A stretch of DNA of 55,390 nucleotides from Klebsormidium nitens (taxonomy: Eukaryota; Streptophyta; Klebsormidiophyceae; Klebsormidiales; Klebsormidiaceae). Positions 13,273 to 25,962 of the stretch are shown here, piece by piece. A program made the translations under genes and the position numbers. The notes under the pieces were generated by a model that worked only from the letters and a program-made list of their open reading frames with translations, did not search any database and had not been told where the DNA came from. Every line of letters starts with the position of its first letter. Position 1 is the first letter of the stretch. The stretch is taken from assembly GCA_000708835.1 (NCBI GenBank), contig DF237396.1, positions 22,125 through 77,514 of the forward strand, written 5' to 3'.

Positions 13273-15635
13273 GGTATGGTTTAGGGTACATGTAAAGGTC
13301 GTAGGTCGGGCAAAATGTTTCCCTACTCACAAAAACTGGTTCTAGCTTCCGCCCTGCGGGCGCTGGCTATAACGCATATTATTGTATCTGTATTTATAAC
13401 AGCATTGCTAGCGTGTTGAAGGGGCCACTCACCTACCTATAAGGAACGTACAGCGGTGTGTAACTATTGGGGTCGAAGAGGCACAACGGCAGCGACTTAG
13501 TTAGTATTAGAACTTTACAAATCTTAAACCGCACGGACATCTGTCCAATCAATTAATTGTTCTCGTCAATCGTAGCTAGGTAGGGCCGATAGACTAGGGA
13601 GCCGCAGCGGCGGCCAGTTGCGTGTAGTAGAGTTGTGGAATTAAGAATTCGCTTCTCACGGGCAAAGAAAAGCAATCATGTCGATCCAGGAAGGCACTAG
13701 AGGGCGTAGTGAATGCACAACCGCGTTCAAGTTTGATATGACGGCTGCCGAGATCATTATATCAATGTTGTTTCGCGCGCATGCAATGCTGTTCTGATCA
13801 CTCATCATGCATGGGATTGCAATCCGTACGGCTAGTATGAACTTGAGTTGTCTATTGTGCCTGGTAATGGCCGGCATGCGCATTGTATACTGTAAGATCG
13901 ACATGTCGCCGGATCAATCCGCCTTTTCAGCGCGTGGGTCATATGGAGTCGACACATGCCAGCTGTGAACACGCCGCGTGCATGTAAGAAACACGTACAG
14001 ATTGCAGATTGCGAGAAGTATAAATGTTCGACTCGCACCGGGCCATCGTAAGTACAGTGTTCTAGACACGTTTCTTCATGCTGAGGTCGTGAATCATACT
14101 ATATGATCGTTCGATTGCAATTTGAATCAAACGCGCGAGTGGAATTATCCATTCTGCGCAAAGGCTTCATAATGGTCAGGTTCCATGAGGGCGATAAGCA
14201 TAGAGTGAGAGTTGATCTGTGTAAGAGCATTGCCTCAGTTTGGAGTAAACGGAGACCATGAAATAGCGACTCCCCAGGTTGGTTATGGCACCTCGACCTC
14301 TGTCGGGGCTTCCTAGAAGCCAGATTTTGGACATATCTATGCTGAGCGGTATCCGCGTCTTCAAGGAACACAAGGATCGGGGTTGCCAAGATTGTTGCCG
14401 TTGCATCGAAATAGTTGAGCGGTCCGATCGAGGATCTCGAAGTGAGGTTCCTGCCACTAAACTGGTCCGGTTTGCTTCTTGAGTTGCATGCTCGATCGAG
14501 AAAAGTGTCTTTGAAAATGCATTCTTCAACCTTGGGACGTCGAAGCCTCAGTTGAACTCCAGCCTGGCAACACAAAGAGCATAACGTGGCCTCTTTGCTT
14601 CAAGCACGCAAAGCGGTGCGATCCCTTTGCCAAGTCGTGGAGAATTCCTCTATCCTGTGCTGCGGAGAGCAGAAACTGTCTTCAAAGCTGCTTCGCCTGA
14701 AAAAGAAAATCTGTCCTCTCAGAAAAAACCGGAGGACTTGCTCGAAAATTCGGCTTGCGAAGGATTTGCTCCTCAAGAGACGTAGCAGCACCTGACTCCC
14801 TTGATTCCCCTTTTTGAAAGTAGGACTAGAGACGGTGTTGTCAGGAGTCGTCATGATAAAGCTCCTGCGAAGCGCTTGAGGTAGAGAATCTTTGGAGAAC
14901 GAGCCTATCAATTGTAAAGGGCACTCTGGGCTTTGTTGACGCTCTGGACCGTTCAGACAGCATTCTCTGAGGCCCTTTCCCGCTGCAGATAAGCAGGCAA
15001 CAGTAAGGGAGCCTTAGCGGCAAGTCGGGCTGCTTTATCAAACATCTTACGAAAGAGGGTCTGCAGACACCTTCTGAGGTCAGTCCTTACCAGAAGCAAT
15101 TTGCTAATCGTAGTTCCGTCCTGGGAATCTGTTGGCGAGCTGATTATGAAACCCTGAAACAGAGGAAGCCCCTGGACGCTGTTCTTGACGTTGAAGGAAT
15201 CCTTTGGTTAGCTTTTTCCTGGGCATCTTGAGTGATTCGCACGCATTGAAGATAGCTCTCGGGACGAGCACGTGGGAATTGGCATACCCGCACCTAATGT
15301 TGCTTAGCAGTCACAAGATCATTTCCCAAGAGCTCATCATTCGCAACGGGCCTAAGGCTTTTATCACCTTCAGCTTTGTCTTGAACTCAGCCTTTTCTTG
15401 AAACCCTTTGAACTAAGTTTCTTCGTTGGGACCGTTTTGAGAGTCCGTCTACTTGATTACAGCCTTTACTTCTGCTGAAAATTTCAAAATGAGACGGCTA
15501 GCAATGGTTCTTGGTGGCGGGAAGGCTTTCCTGCTGATTGGATGGCTCTCCTGCTCATCATTCTACTTGACAGCTGTTGTGTCTGAACAACCAACGTGAA
15601 TTGTTTTCTTTCTTTCTGCAGCCTATTGCAGCCAA
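13273..15635. other. Intergenic region between surface-protein and COBRA-like genes
   Basis: No convincing coding exon was found. 13300-14145 is rich in TG/CA and short palindromes (ATGCAT, CATG, GATC), like the other intergenic blocks. At ~14018 a TATAAA-like box is followed ~25 bp later by a GTAAGT donor-like site. Together with the acceptor at 15613-15620 just before the COBRA-like ATG, this allows a noncoding first exon and a ~1.5-kb 5'UTR intron. That promoter assignment is inference only. Confidence 0.4.
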
Positions 15636-18600
15636 ATGGGGCCCTCTAGTGCGAGACGGGGGATTGTCCTTAGTTTCATCGCTGCAATCCTGGCCGTGTG
15701 CTTTGTAGCTCCTGATTCCGCATCTGCAGGTAAGCGACTGAATAATAAGTGGGTCCGAGTTACTGCAAACGTAAGGTCTTAAGACTTCGTGCTATTTGTT
15801 TCCTTCCTTTTTGATGACTACTTCATCGAGCTCTGATCAGGTGCGCTCTTGAATTTTAGAAGAGGGGATTGTTAAGCTGTGGATTTTTGCGTGTCCAAAG
15901 GATCTTGTTGTTATCCAATCTTTTTGGGAAGCACTGATATTGGCAGTTTTGGCCGTCGTCTTCGAAAGATTCGAATGCAGACGTGTAGCGCTCTCGTCTG
16001 CTGCTGATTTACTTGACGGAACAAAGTGCACGACTTCTGACCACGCGCAAGTGGACCGTCAAGCATTCCAAGCCATAAGCGCTGATATTTATGCCTCGAT
16101 CCGTTTGCAGATTCCACCTCGTGCGTGGACATTCCCAGCGGAACCGGAGCTCAAAACCCCAACCGGCCGTGCCCATCAAGCAAAAACCCCTCCGTTTCGG
16201 ACTGGGATGCGGAAGACCGCTTCGAGAACCAGTACCCGACCCACCGCCAATTGCAGCAGATTGCCGGGACCCCTCTCTTGACCAACCTGGTTAACGATAC
16301 TGGGAGCCCGGTTACCGCCACCAACCCGCTTTTGGTAAACGCCACCAGTCCGGAATATAACCTGACGGAAATCTTCTTGAGGTTAAACATAACCGTGCTG
16401 CCCAAGAAGTTTAACCTAACCCGGATCCTACCGGCAATCCTGCCGACGCTAAATATCACGGCGCTTTACCAGGCACTCAATATTACGATCAATACGACGA
16501 AGCTGAACATAACCTATCCCCCGCCGCCGCCCGCTTATCTGTGCTACGGGGTTGAAGTGGAGTATCTGATCGTGGGCAATTTGACCAAGACGCAGTTCGG
16601 GTCCGCGCCGGCTTTTCTTTACACGGCGCAAGTCAAAATACAGGCAAGTGGAACGGTTAGCCTTTGAAAGGTCGGTTTCTGCTACATAAATTGCCGAGGC
16701 TTTGAAAATTTGCGTGGATCCGGAGGTGCTACCTTATCGGTGGTCTTGTGTAAGTTCCGCCCTGAAAGGCAGACTCTCGTCTCAAAGCCGGGAGGCCAGC
16801 CAATGACGTCTGATTTTAGGGTTTGGCTCTTGACTGGTTCAAGGAGGGAGCTTTTTGAGAGCCTGCAAGGGTGATGCATCGTCTGTTAAATCGTTCCGCG
16901 TAACTCTTTTGATTTTCGTCGGCTCTTCCAGCAACGGAAAGATAAACAAATTCGACACATTTGACGAATGGGCGCTCACCACGTGGACGTCTGCTCTGCT
17001 TCTCGCTCCAATATGAAGGGACAGGGTCGTACAAGAAATCGTGGGGGCTTAACCGGGAAAACGTCCAGCTCATGATTCTCGTCTCGACGCCGTTGGCTTC
17101 CCCTTCTCGTGCAGAACTTCGGCAAGTGGGCGATCAGCGAGTGGGGCATCCGATTCGCTTTTGCGAACCAAGACGTCCTTACGGGCGGGAACGACTTGCT
17201 CCCCCCCGCGGGGGTCAAGCTGCCGGCCGCCGGTAAGCGTGCGTTCTTGGAATTTTCTTTGTCTGGTAAACTTTTGCTACCCTCGTCTTGCGGCCTGTGC
17301 GTTTGGCGCTGCTTATGAGCAAAGGGAATGTCGCGACAGGTGAGTTCTACGCGTCAATTGAAGTTTGGATTAGAAATCCCTTATGATTTATCTAGCTCCT
17401 TATCCACTTGCTTCGCTTGCTTGCAAGCCCACTTACGGACGATCCGTGTTCCGAGTAGTCTACAATAAAAGATGGACGCACGTTTTTGAGGCTGACATTT
17501 TAAAGCTACCATCACATAGCCTTGGTTTTCATCAGCTTCTTTGCAGCCGCTTCGCCTGGACCCACTTCTGCTCGACGCCCAGCACATTTCACCAATTCGA
17601 CTGCTCTGCCGGAGTTGAATGTTCTGCCCGTCAAGTCAAAGAGCCTTGTTATTGCAGGGACTCGCTTTACCTTGACTGACTCTCCCGAGATCATATGATA
17701 CTTTACATGTTATTAACGACAATTGTGTTGCAACATTTACCGAAGAGCCGCCGATACCGGCCTCGACTGTCAAGATTGTGCACGCTTCTTCCACAAACTT
17801 CCAGGAAATCACCTTCTCTCCTTTCTCCTTCCAGCAAACTTGCTTCTACTCCAGCCCCCCCCAAAGCTCCAGACCCTCAAGCCGGCTTTCCTCGCCGGTT
17901 ACGACGCCACTCAGTACACGTTCAAGACAACGATCCAGGGAACGGAGATCGGGGCTAACACCACTTTACGCGCGCTGCCTGTGGGCATGGACTTCATCTC
18001 GCCTGGTGTCATATGCGACCCGATCAACCTGCGCTTGGTCAACGGAACAAATTCGACGGACGCCACAGCCTCAGATCCAACGGCGGAAAGTGAGGACCTC
18101 TACCGAGAAAAGTCTTAGAATTCCTGCCGTCGCGATGCTCCCTCGAAACTTGTCCCTTTCGTAAGGAGACTTTTTCTGGCACGGACTGGTCTCTGCAAAG
18201 CAAGAGCCCCAAGGTGTCGAATCCTTGTCTTTCTCCGGTGGAGTTGGATACGGGATGATTCCTTAGAGTAGTTCATCATCTAGAGCGGAGTATCTTATGT
18301 TTTGAGGTTACAAAGCGTGTTTCAAAAGAACCTTTCAAAATTAAAGGACCTTTTTGCCATTGATATTGGGTATTTAGAGGCTTGATCGAAGCCCTTTGAA
18401 CTCCACGTCAGCCCTGTGTGCATTTTATATCCAAAACGTCAGCTCAAGAGTGCCCTCGCCTGCTCGTGGCTCCTCTAACGCCCTCCCCACGTGGCGCGCT
18501 CTCACGCGTTTTCTGACGTGTGCAACGCAGGCATCCGACACATCCGCACGTGCTGCCGCCAGGCTTTCCTGGCCCCGGTTCCAACGGTCAAGCCCGCCCC

Positions 18601-21600
18601 TATTCGTACGTACCCGTAATACTCTGGGAGTCTAGAACTATTTGACCATCTTCGTGCCTTTTACCAGGGCTAGGAGCGATTGCTGACGTCACTTTGTTAA
18701 GTAGCGACGAAGGCCTCAAAACGACTTTGGAGAATTGCGTATCTAGATTCCTGCTGTTGGTAATGCTTGCGTTCTTACAGAGCCACTCGCGAACCACTCA
18801 GGATTCCGTCATCTTCTTATTCTGCTTCTCAACTTGGGTTGACTTCTTCCTTTCGACGTCTGCTGCTTTCGAGCCGAAGGCTTTGGTTCAAGCTTCTGCA
18901 TTGGAAAAGTTGACACACGGCTCTTTGATTCCCACTTCGCCAAGGCGACTCCGAAACCCGAGGCTCCTTCCCTAAACCCTACTTTTTCGGTTCTAAACCC
19001 CAACTTTTCTGTCTCCAAACCCTGACTTCTCTGCTCGCAAACCTGGAATTCCTTTTTTACCTTACAGCGCCGCCCGCGCCGGCAAACCCGGGCGTGCAGA
19101 TCACGTGGGACGTGCTCAACTCTATCAAAGAGAGTTACACGGTGAGTGCGCAAAAAGGCGGAGGCTGCCGACCGGAATTCCGTTTCATTCTGACGGAAAG
19201 GATCCGTTGCTGATTCTACAGGTTTAGCTTGAATATGATTCACCGCAGACCGATCCGAAAGCTTGTGCGGCTTTCCAGCATAACTTTCGCGGCGCAGTAA
19301 ACAGTTGTCGACGCCAACACGACGTCAAACGCGCTCATCAGAGTTTCATATAATCAGAAGAGACAAATGATGTTGTTTTGGTACGGAAAATACTTTCCTA
19401 CAATCGGTCTTAAGAGTGACTGCTATAAACCAGAGCCTTTTTTTCCTATCAGATTAGACAGCGGGCCAGTCACCACTTATGTACTGTATCGGACACAATC
19501 TTCGAATTGGGTCTGCGATTTCCATTCTTCTCGGATCTTGTAGGCGGAAAGGAATTTTCTCCGTGGATCCTACCAAGCTGCCAATCGCATTGCCCCACTG
19601 CCGCATTGCAACCCCCCAATCAAACAGGAAGCTCCTCTCAAGCTAGATTTTCATTGCGGGAACACCAGATAGCGGCTGAGGGGAATCCAAATCGCTCTTT
19701 CAGGCTTTCATCCGGATCCAGAATCAGCAGCCGTACCGGCCAATCAGTGGCGATGGGTGGACCCTCGGCTTTGCACTCCAAATGCAGGAGTAAGGACAGC
19801 CTTCGATCTTAATCCTCTATTTAACTCCCCCCGTCCTTATGTGCTTGTCTGGCTACATCTCAATCTAAAGAAGTGCTGAAATTGGTTACAAATCAACCTC
19901 AGGTCGTGTTCGTCTAGTAGCAATTTCCGCCGTCGATTGTCTGGGCGTGCATTAGTTCTGCCGTCGACCTGGCGATGCTCCTCTGACTGCCGTTAGCAAC
20001 GTCTATCGCCATCGGATTTCAAAATGACTCCCTAATAGAGGGCTGACAGTATATTTGTATAACATCTATTAGCGAGCGCCTCTCATCTTTCCGAAGTTTT
20101 CAGCACCAGCCACAATATGCTGAACAGCCCACAATGATACACTCGTTTTCATAAAAGCAAAGGATTCTGAAAAGGGTTTTGTCCTTTCGACGAGCGCGCT
20201 CATCTTCACCAAAGCTTCCAGCATCAATGAAAGGATGTTAATGGTGTTCAACGGAATCTCGTTCTCATAGAGCTGAAATGAGAAGTCGTGCTTCTAACAG
20301 AGTCATCTGGAGCATCAGCGGGGGCTTCGTCATTTACCGGGGGGACTGCCTATCATACGCGGGGAAGACGTATGGCCCAGTTACGGGCGCTCAGGCGTGC
20401 ACTGCGACCCCCAAGATACGAGATACGTCCTCGTAAGTGCACTGTTGGGAATTCTACTTGGCTGACGTTTGACGGAACCGTCAAACCGAAAACGCTGCAA
20501 TTGGTTGCCCTTTGCAAAGACCTCCATTTCTAGAAGCAGATTGCTGCAGCTCGTTTGCCCACTTTCGAAGGTCCACCTTCGAGGTTTACAAGTGTCTCTT
20601 TTTCAAGCTTCTTTTCAAAAAATACCCCTCTAGAGATTCTCCTTCTGTCGAAATCTGTTTCCTCCTCACCAAGGTGGAGGCTGCCTGTCAACTTTTGAAC
20701 CCGGCTCGCAAAATTTATGAAGGCTGAAGCCTCACTTTCCGGTATCCTCTCTTAACAATGAGAAGGTCATCCTGAAGCCCCTGAAGACAAGAAGTATCCC
20801 TCTCACTTCCATACGTCTCGGCAAGCAACACCGGGCCAACGCCATTAAACTCTCCAATCCCTCCCTCAATACGATCCTTGAAATCCTGAAAAACTGGAAC
20901 GAAACCCAATTTTCTGAATCCGAAACCCCGAAATTCTTGTGCAGGCAAAACGGCACTCTTCCCACGTACAAGATCAACTCCACACTCGCTCAGGCCAACC
21001 TTACGCTATCCCTGGGGAGGAGCATAGATTTCTTCGACGCCAAATATCTTTCGCCCCCTCAAAACTGGTCGATCGGCGTGCCCGGATACCTTTGCGGTGA
21101 ACCCGTCGAGACGCAGCCTTCACTCTTCCCACTGAACAATTATTCGTATACAACCTACCCTGCAGCAGGTTAGTCGCTGGGTTATGTCGGCGTTAACGAT
21201 TTCAGGGTTCGCATTTGCACAGGCTCTAAGCTTCTAGGGCTCTGTGATTAGTGTTTCGAAACTTTGCTTGACTTCGGGATGTTGATTCGATCAGGGCGTT
21301 TGGGTCTTGGGATTTATCCTTCGGCACTTCAGGACCCAGATGATATTTATCCATGGTATTCACTTTTTAAACTTCGTTCCTTAGCAACGTTATCTTCAGG
21401 TTTTAGAATCGATACCGGCGGATTCTGGAAGCTGCCCTTACTTACGCTGTTGAGCCGTCTAAGCAGCAGAAATTACAGCAATTGGAGGGAAACAAGTGAA
21501 AATGTGAGCGCTTGTGCAATCAGCCGACCGGATTTTGTTTCCGCGCAGTGACGTACACGATTCAGTGCGTGCTGACACCAGACGCGCTGGCGACCACGTC

Positions 21601-24600
21601 ATGCAGCGTCTCTATGAGCAGTGAGCCGCCCTAGTCCTTCCTCCTTCTTTCATTACCTCGCCCGTCTCCCTTGTTCCAATGTCAGGGGACCGTCGCGTCA
21701 TTTCTTTCATTGTCATTACCGGCTCTCTCCAGCGTTCACATTCCAGTTGCTGATTTGCTGAGATGGTGAAAGATTGACGGTTCGTTTTGATTGGTTTAAA
21801 AAACATCACAACTTCCGCTTCCTAGCTCCTGGTAATTCAGGCACCACAGTTGCAGCGTTACCATGGGATGTAAGGCCTTTGGATTCTGTTACTCACACCG
21901 CCGGAGCCTTACGTTTCTTGAGCAACTATTTTGCCGAGCCTTTTGTTTTGAAGGACCTAGTACGTCGCGACTTTACTTTTTCAAGCCGACAACCCAGTTT
22001 GTCGGTGAACATGAATCCTGTTTCCTGTCTTTTCTTAGGCTACTGAAACAAAGCCATCACAACCCCAACGCCTGTGCGTGTGTCTGTTCCGAATACCCAA
22101 TACGCCTAAGGCTTTGTCTAAACTCTGCCTGCGGTTCGCGCCATAACAAATCGTTGCTAAAGCTCTCATGCAACGCCAAAACGACCGTTCCACCATTTTC
22201 TCCCAGGTTACTGGAACAAAACGATCACCACCCCCAACGCCTGCGCGTGTGCCTGTTCCGAATACCGATACGCTCAAGACTACGACCGAACTCTGCGCCA
22301 TAACAACACGTTGCTGAAACTTTTCTGAAATACCAAATTGACCGTTCCACCTTTGCCCTCCTAGGTTACTGGAACAAGACGATCACCACCCCCAACGCCT
22401 GCGCGTGTGCGTGTTCCGAATACCAATACGCCCAGGGGTGTGACCAGACTTTGCCGGCGCTTCCCGGTGCGGCCGCCGCGATCGATCTCGGCCCGACGAC
22501 CGACAAGAAACCGGTCCAGTTTCCGGGGCAGATTCCATGCTCCGACGGCTGTACCACGAGTATTCACCTCGACCTATATCAGACGTTTAAGGGGGTGAGC
22601 CTTTTCACACCAGGCTTCGTGTCTGCCGGGGTTGCTTGACACCAGGACTCCTTTTGTGATGCGAAGCAGACGCTGTCCGTTGTGGGCAATCCGCAGCAAA
22701 GTCGTTGCCTTGCAGTGGGAAAAGCCGCCCGACAACTCAGCCGATGGATATGCGGCGGTTTGCCACGCGCGACGAAGGAATTCGCCTCTGCAAAAGAGGG
22801 CCAAAAGGTCCTCCTGTGAAGGCGTCGGCCTTTCTATCGTGCACGAAGCCCCCTGTTCTAAACATTCTGTCCGGGGAACACGAGCCTGTTCACACCAGTA
22901 TCGTTTCCTTACTGCACGTCACCCTGTGGGTCTAATCGTTTTTGACGCAGAGAGCAGCACGCCCTTGCATCCGGTCCCTCTCCTTTTGTTTAACGTACCC
23001 CTCAAATCTTGCACACCTACAAATTCTCCCCAATCAGAGCTTGACACGTGTCGTTCGTCTACTTGTCCAGGGCTGGGTGATGAAGGTTATGCTGGCCAAC
23101 CCAGGCCCGCAGACGGTGCGCGACTGGCTGCTCGTGCTGCAGTTCCCGTACCTAAGCAACCTGGAGAACGTCTTCTCGGTCAACAACCTGGCCGACACCG
23201 GTGAGTGCGCCGCGGAAGCTTTAGAGGTTCCGCATTGTGACTGTTTTTTTGCCCTTGTAAGCCGTCTCTTGATTTTCTCTTTTCGGGATTAATAATATGA
23301 TGCAGAATACGTTTCTTGTCAGGGGAAGGTCTCGCATTACTTCCTTCCGAAAGCACCCGTTTCTTTCGATCCTCGTATTGCTTGGGTCCGTTTTCAGAAG
23401 TGCCACCGGAACGGAATCCACTGCTCCTCGTCGTTCTCTTACACTTTTCGTCATTTTCGAGACTGCGGCCGTGCCATCGAAGACCAATCCTGTCTAACAG
23501 CGTCCGGATTTCTCGCTACCTGGCAAGTCCCGCGCCGTGTGCTCGATAGCTTCTCAGAGCAACCGATGCGTTTTGAAGGCTTCCTATTCGCGAACTGCAG
23601 GCACACCATTACATTTCAGCTCAGGTGTCATGTCCGGCCAGTTTAGAAGCAAGCGTTGCCAAGGCGTTCAGTGTGGGCACACCCTCTTTAAAAGGTCTGG
23701 CTGATTGAGAATCCCCCGCATTCTCGGTCGAACCCTGCGATACCGAGGGAGCTTTTGACGTTCACCAGGCGCCGTAAGTGGTCCTTCAAACAACGAAAAC
23801 TTCCACCTTCCCACGAAAGAAAGTCTGACTGAAACAGACTCTGCTTTCGACCCCTGCAGACAACGAGTTGCTGCTCTTTGGCTACTCGTACTACAACAAC
23901 TACCTGCTCGGAAACGGCGGGAACATTGGCGCTGAACTCCAGGTGCGGTCATCGCTTACACCTCTGGAACCTACAGCTTGTTGTTCTGTACCAATCAGAC
24001 TAGAACCATTGAAAATTTTCTTGAATCCGCCCCTCAGCTTCTATCCCCAGCATGTTGTGTCCAGATTGGAAATCTCCATAAGAGGGGTTGCTTTCAGCTA
24101 TCTACAGTAGCGAGCGTAAGCAAAAGTATGCGTTTTGCGGGGTTAGTCTGGTTCGTTATTGTCCCTCCTATCAGTGCTGTTGGGCGGCGTCCCTTTTTGA
24201 GGAATTCATCTCAACATCTTTGTTCGCTGGGCTTACTTGTTAACCTGAATACACGGTTGACAAAATACATTGGACGAAGAAAACACTAATCATCTGGAGC
24301 TCGAGACCTACGCCTCCTTATATCAAGTTGTTCAGAAGCGTTGGAAGTATACTTACAAAGACGGCGCACGCAGGACGAGGCACGGAAACCTTATATTGGT
24401 CAAACCTTCCGGTTCTTGTTGCTTTCCTCCAGTTCAACGACTCGGGCATCCCCGGGGGAACGGCCAAGCACGTGCCGATTGGCGTCTTCCCGACTCAGGT
24501 CCTTTTCATGGGCGAAAAGTGCGCTATGCCCGCTCAACTTCCATGGAGCTCGGACGGCGACCGATTCAGAGTTTCAACAGTGCTCCTTGTCGCCTTCCTA

Positions 24601-24624
24601 TTTGCCCTCCCACTGGTCATATAA
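15636..24624 (+). CDS. COBRA-like protein, COBL7-type with N-terminal extension, probably GPI-anchored
   Basis: Exons: 15636-15729, 16111-16643, 17115-17232, 17835-18089, 18531-18605, 19068-19141, 19704-19789, 20301-20432, 20945-21168, 21549-21620, 22365-22594, 23071-23200, 23860-23942, 24433-24624. The total of 2298 nt codes for 765 aa with all phases matched. Exon 1 encodes a signal peptide (hydrophobic ISFIAAILAVC-like core, then ASA). Exon 2 is rich in N-x-T sequons, followed by a Pro run. Residues ~190-390 match the extra N-terminal domain of the COBL7-10 subgroup. The COBRA core follows: ITWDVLNS, GWTLGFAL with VIWSI, a Cys-rich ACACAC segment (equivalent to the family CCVS..CxCGC region) and FPTQVLFMGEKCAMP. 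The hydrophobic C-terminus (STVLLVAFLFALPLVI) fits a GPI signal. Family role: orienting cellulose deposition at the outer plasma membrane. A 5'UTR intron is likely, since an acceptor lies 15 bp before the ATG. Intron 2 has a GC donor. Confidence 0.9.
18954..19067 (+). repeat. Tandem units ending at the COBRA-like exon 6 acceptor
   Basis: Five degenerate ~21-22 bp units beginning AAACC and ending in a pyrimidine run. The last unit supplies the polypyrimidine tract and AG used by the exon starting at 19068. Confidence 0.7.
22039..22440 (+). repeat. Triplicated exon edge (acceptor plus exon 5' part) in the COBRA-like gene
   Basis: Three tandem units of ~158-168 bp start at acceptors before 22039, 22207 and 22365. 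Each has a pyrimidine tract, an AG, then the start of the exon encoding YWNKTITTPNACACACSEY. The last unit is the functional exon. The middle unit is nearly identical in its coding part, and the first is more decayed. The linker between units (cgccataacaa...ccgttccacc) is also shared. Confidence 0.92.
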
Positions 24625-25962
24625 GACACCATATAAGTGCTGCTTAAGTTCTAGGGTTTGGAGTCGACTTCTAGGTTGGTTTCGTTAAACGGTTTTGCTG
24701 AACGAAATGGAGGTTTTGGGTTTCGATACAATCCCATCCGCTGCACGTCGTCTTCGTGCGAGGGTTAGCACGAAGTTAACAGGCTCGCGCAAGTTATACT
24801 TGATGGCCAATGGTTACGTACGATGGACTCAGGAGCTCGGACTCAATGATGTAGATCGTCGATCAACCTTGTGTGCGAAAAGAGTCCGCTTTTGGCTCAG
24901 CCCAAACTAGTTACGGCACTGCACTGTCTCATTCTGGCTACCTTTTCAAAATGTAGCCAGAATGAGACAGTGCCGTAACTAGAATGCTGAGTTTTGAATC
25001 AGCGAAACTCATATATCTAGCAGTTTGTGTTCAATTGTATTCAATATAGTTGCAGCTTCAGTACGCGGTTGGCCGCTGCAAGGCCTTTCACGCGCCTGAG
25101 AGAATGCTACCGGCCGCGCGCATGGTCGCTTGCAGCTTGCAATGTAAAAATTGGCGGCCATGATGGCATCATTGGTGTACCGCGTCCGACACTCTGGCTT
25201 GACCGTGCAATGCAAGTAACTCATGCTAGAGCTAGTTGAGCACCGACGACACTACTGTACCGGGCGGCCCCGGCCATCGACTAGTGGAGCGGCTCAGTGA
25301 GGATCTCTTCGACTTGCCCATGATGACGGTCACATATGTGCCGCGCTGGCCCGCCGCCGCACCATGACACGATCAGTGCAGATGCAATAAGAGATTGGTT
25401 TCTTGGTCCGTAGGTTCTCAGGTTGTCGAGGAGTTGTTGTAGAAACATGTTCTTGCGAACCGTCAGCACTAACACTGCTATGTACCCGCACTCCGCCCCA
25501 TGCCTTTGCAATACGCACGGGCTTTAAGAGAAGTGTCCATCAGTCAGTACGCGACGGTTTATATATGGAACAATGAACTAGCACACATGTACCATACTCA
25601 GCATTAGACGGTAAGTTCATTTCATGCCCTCTGTACAGGCTGGCCTGGCAATTGCGTCATGATCACATCTGCACGCATGCATGTAAAGGTACGGTCGCTC
25701 TGGGTAACGGCTCATGTCAGTTTGATCTCGGATCCATGCAACAATCGTTGTGAGCCGCGTCTAGGGCAGTGGTCTAGGTCCATGATGGCCGGTTTCCGAT
25801 GTATTTTAAGCGGCTTGTATAAACAAATAGGTAGGTACCCTTCTGAATTGGGCAATCGTCAGAGTCAGGTTCTTTGAGCCCTGCAAAAATTTGACGTATC
25901 CTTGCCAACAAGGGCATTAAGTATCAGATCGAGTCAAAGTGCCGCTCGTGCTCCCTTCTTTC
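24625..25962. other. Intergenic region between convergent COBRA-like and kinesin genes
   Basis: Both flanking genes end here, so the region holds two 3' ends. It contains the strong hairpin at 24896-24991 and, from ~24990 to 25880, a TG/CA- and palindrome-rich block with short GC-rich islets. No ORF shows recognisable homology. The 18-bp string at 25599-25616 recurs at 45195-45212 with one mismatch. Confidence 0.4.
24896..24991. repeat. Strong inverted-repeat hairpin
   Basis: Arm 24907-24941 pairs with 24953-24982. The arms are identical over 30 nt except that the left arm carries an extra five bases (GCACT). The loop is 11 nt. Outside a small internal loop, the stem extends by six more pairs (24896-24901 with 24986-24991). 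It lies about 270 bp past the COBRA-like stop. It could be a foldback element, a transcribed small-RNA precursor or a 3'-end structure. Confidence 0.85.

Noticed and set aside
16927-17010. Candidate COBRA-like exon (NGKINKFDTFDEW)
   Set aside because: No donor gives the phase required by the next exon. Direct joining of 16643 to 17115 gives the family sequence. It may be another decayed exon-edge copy, but the similarity is too weak to claim.
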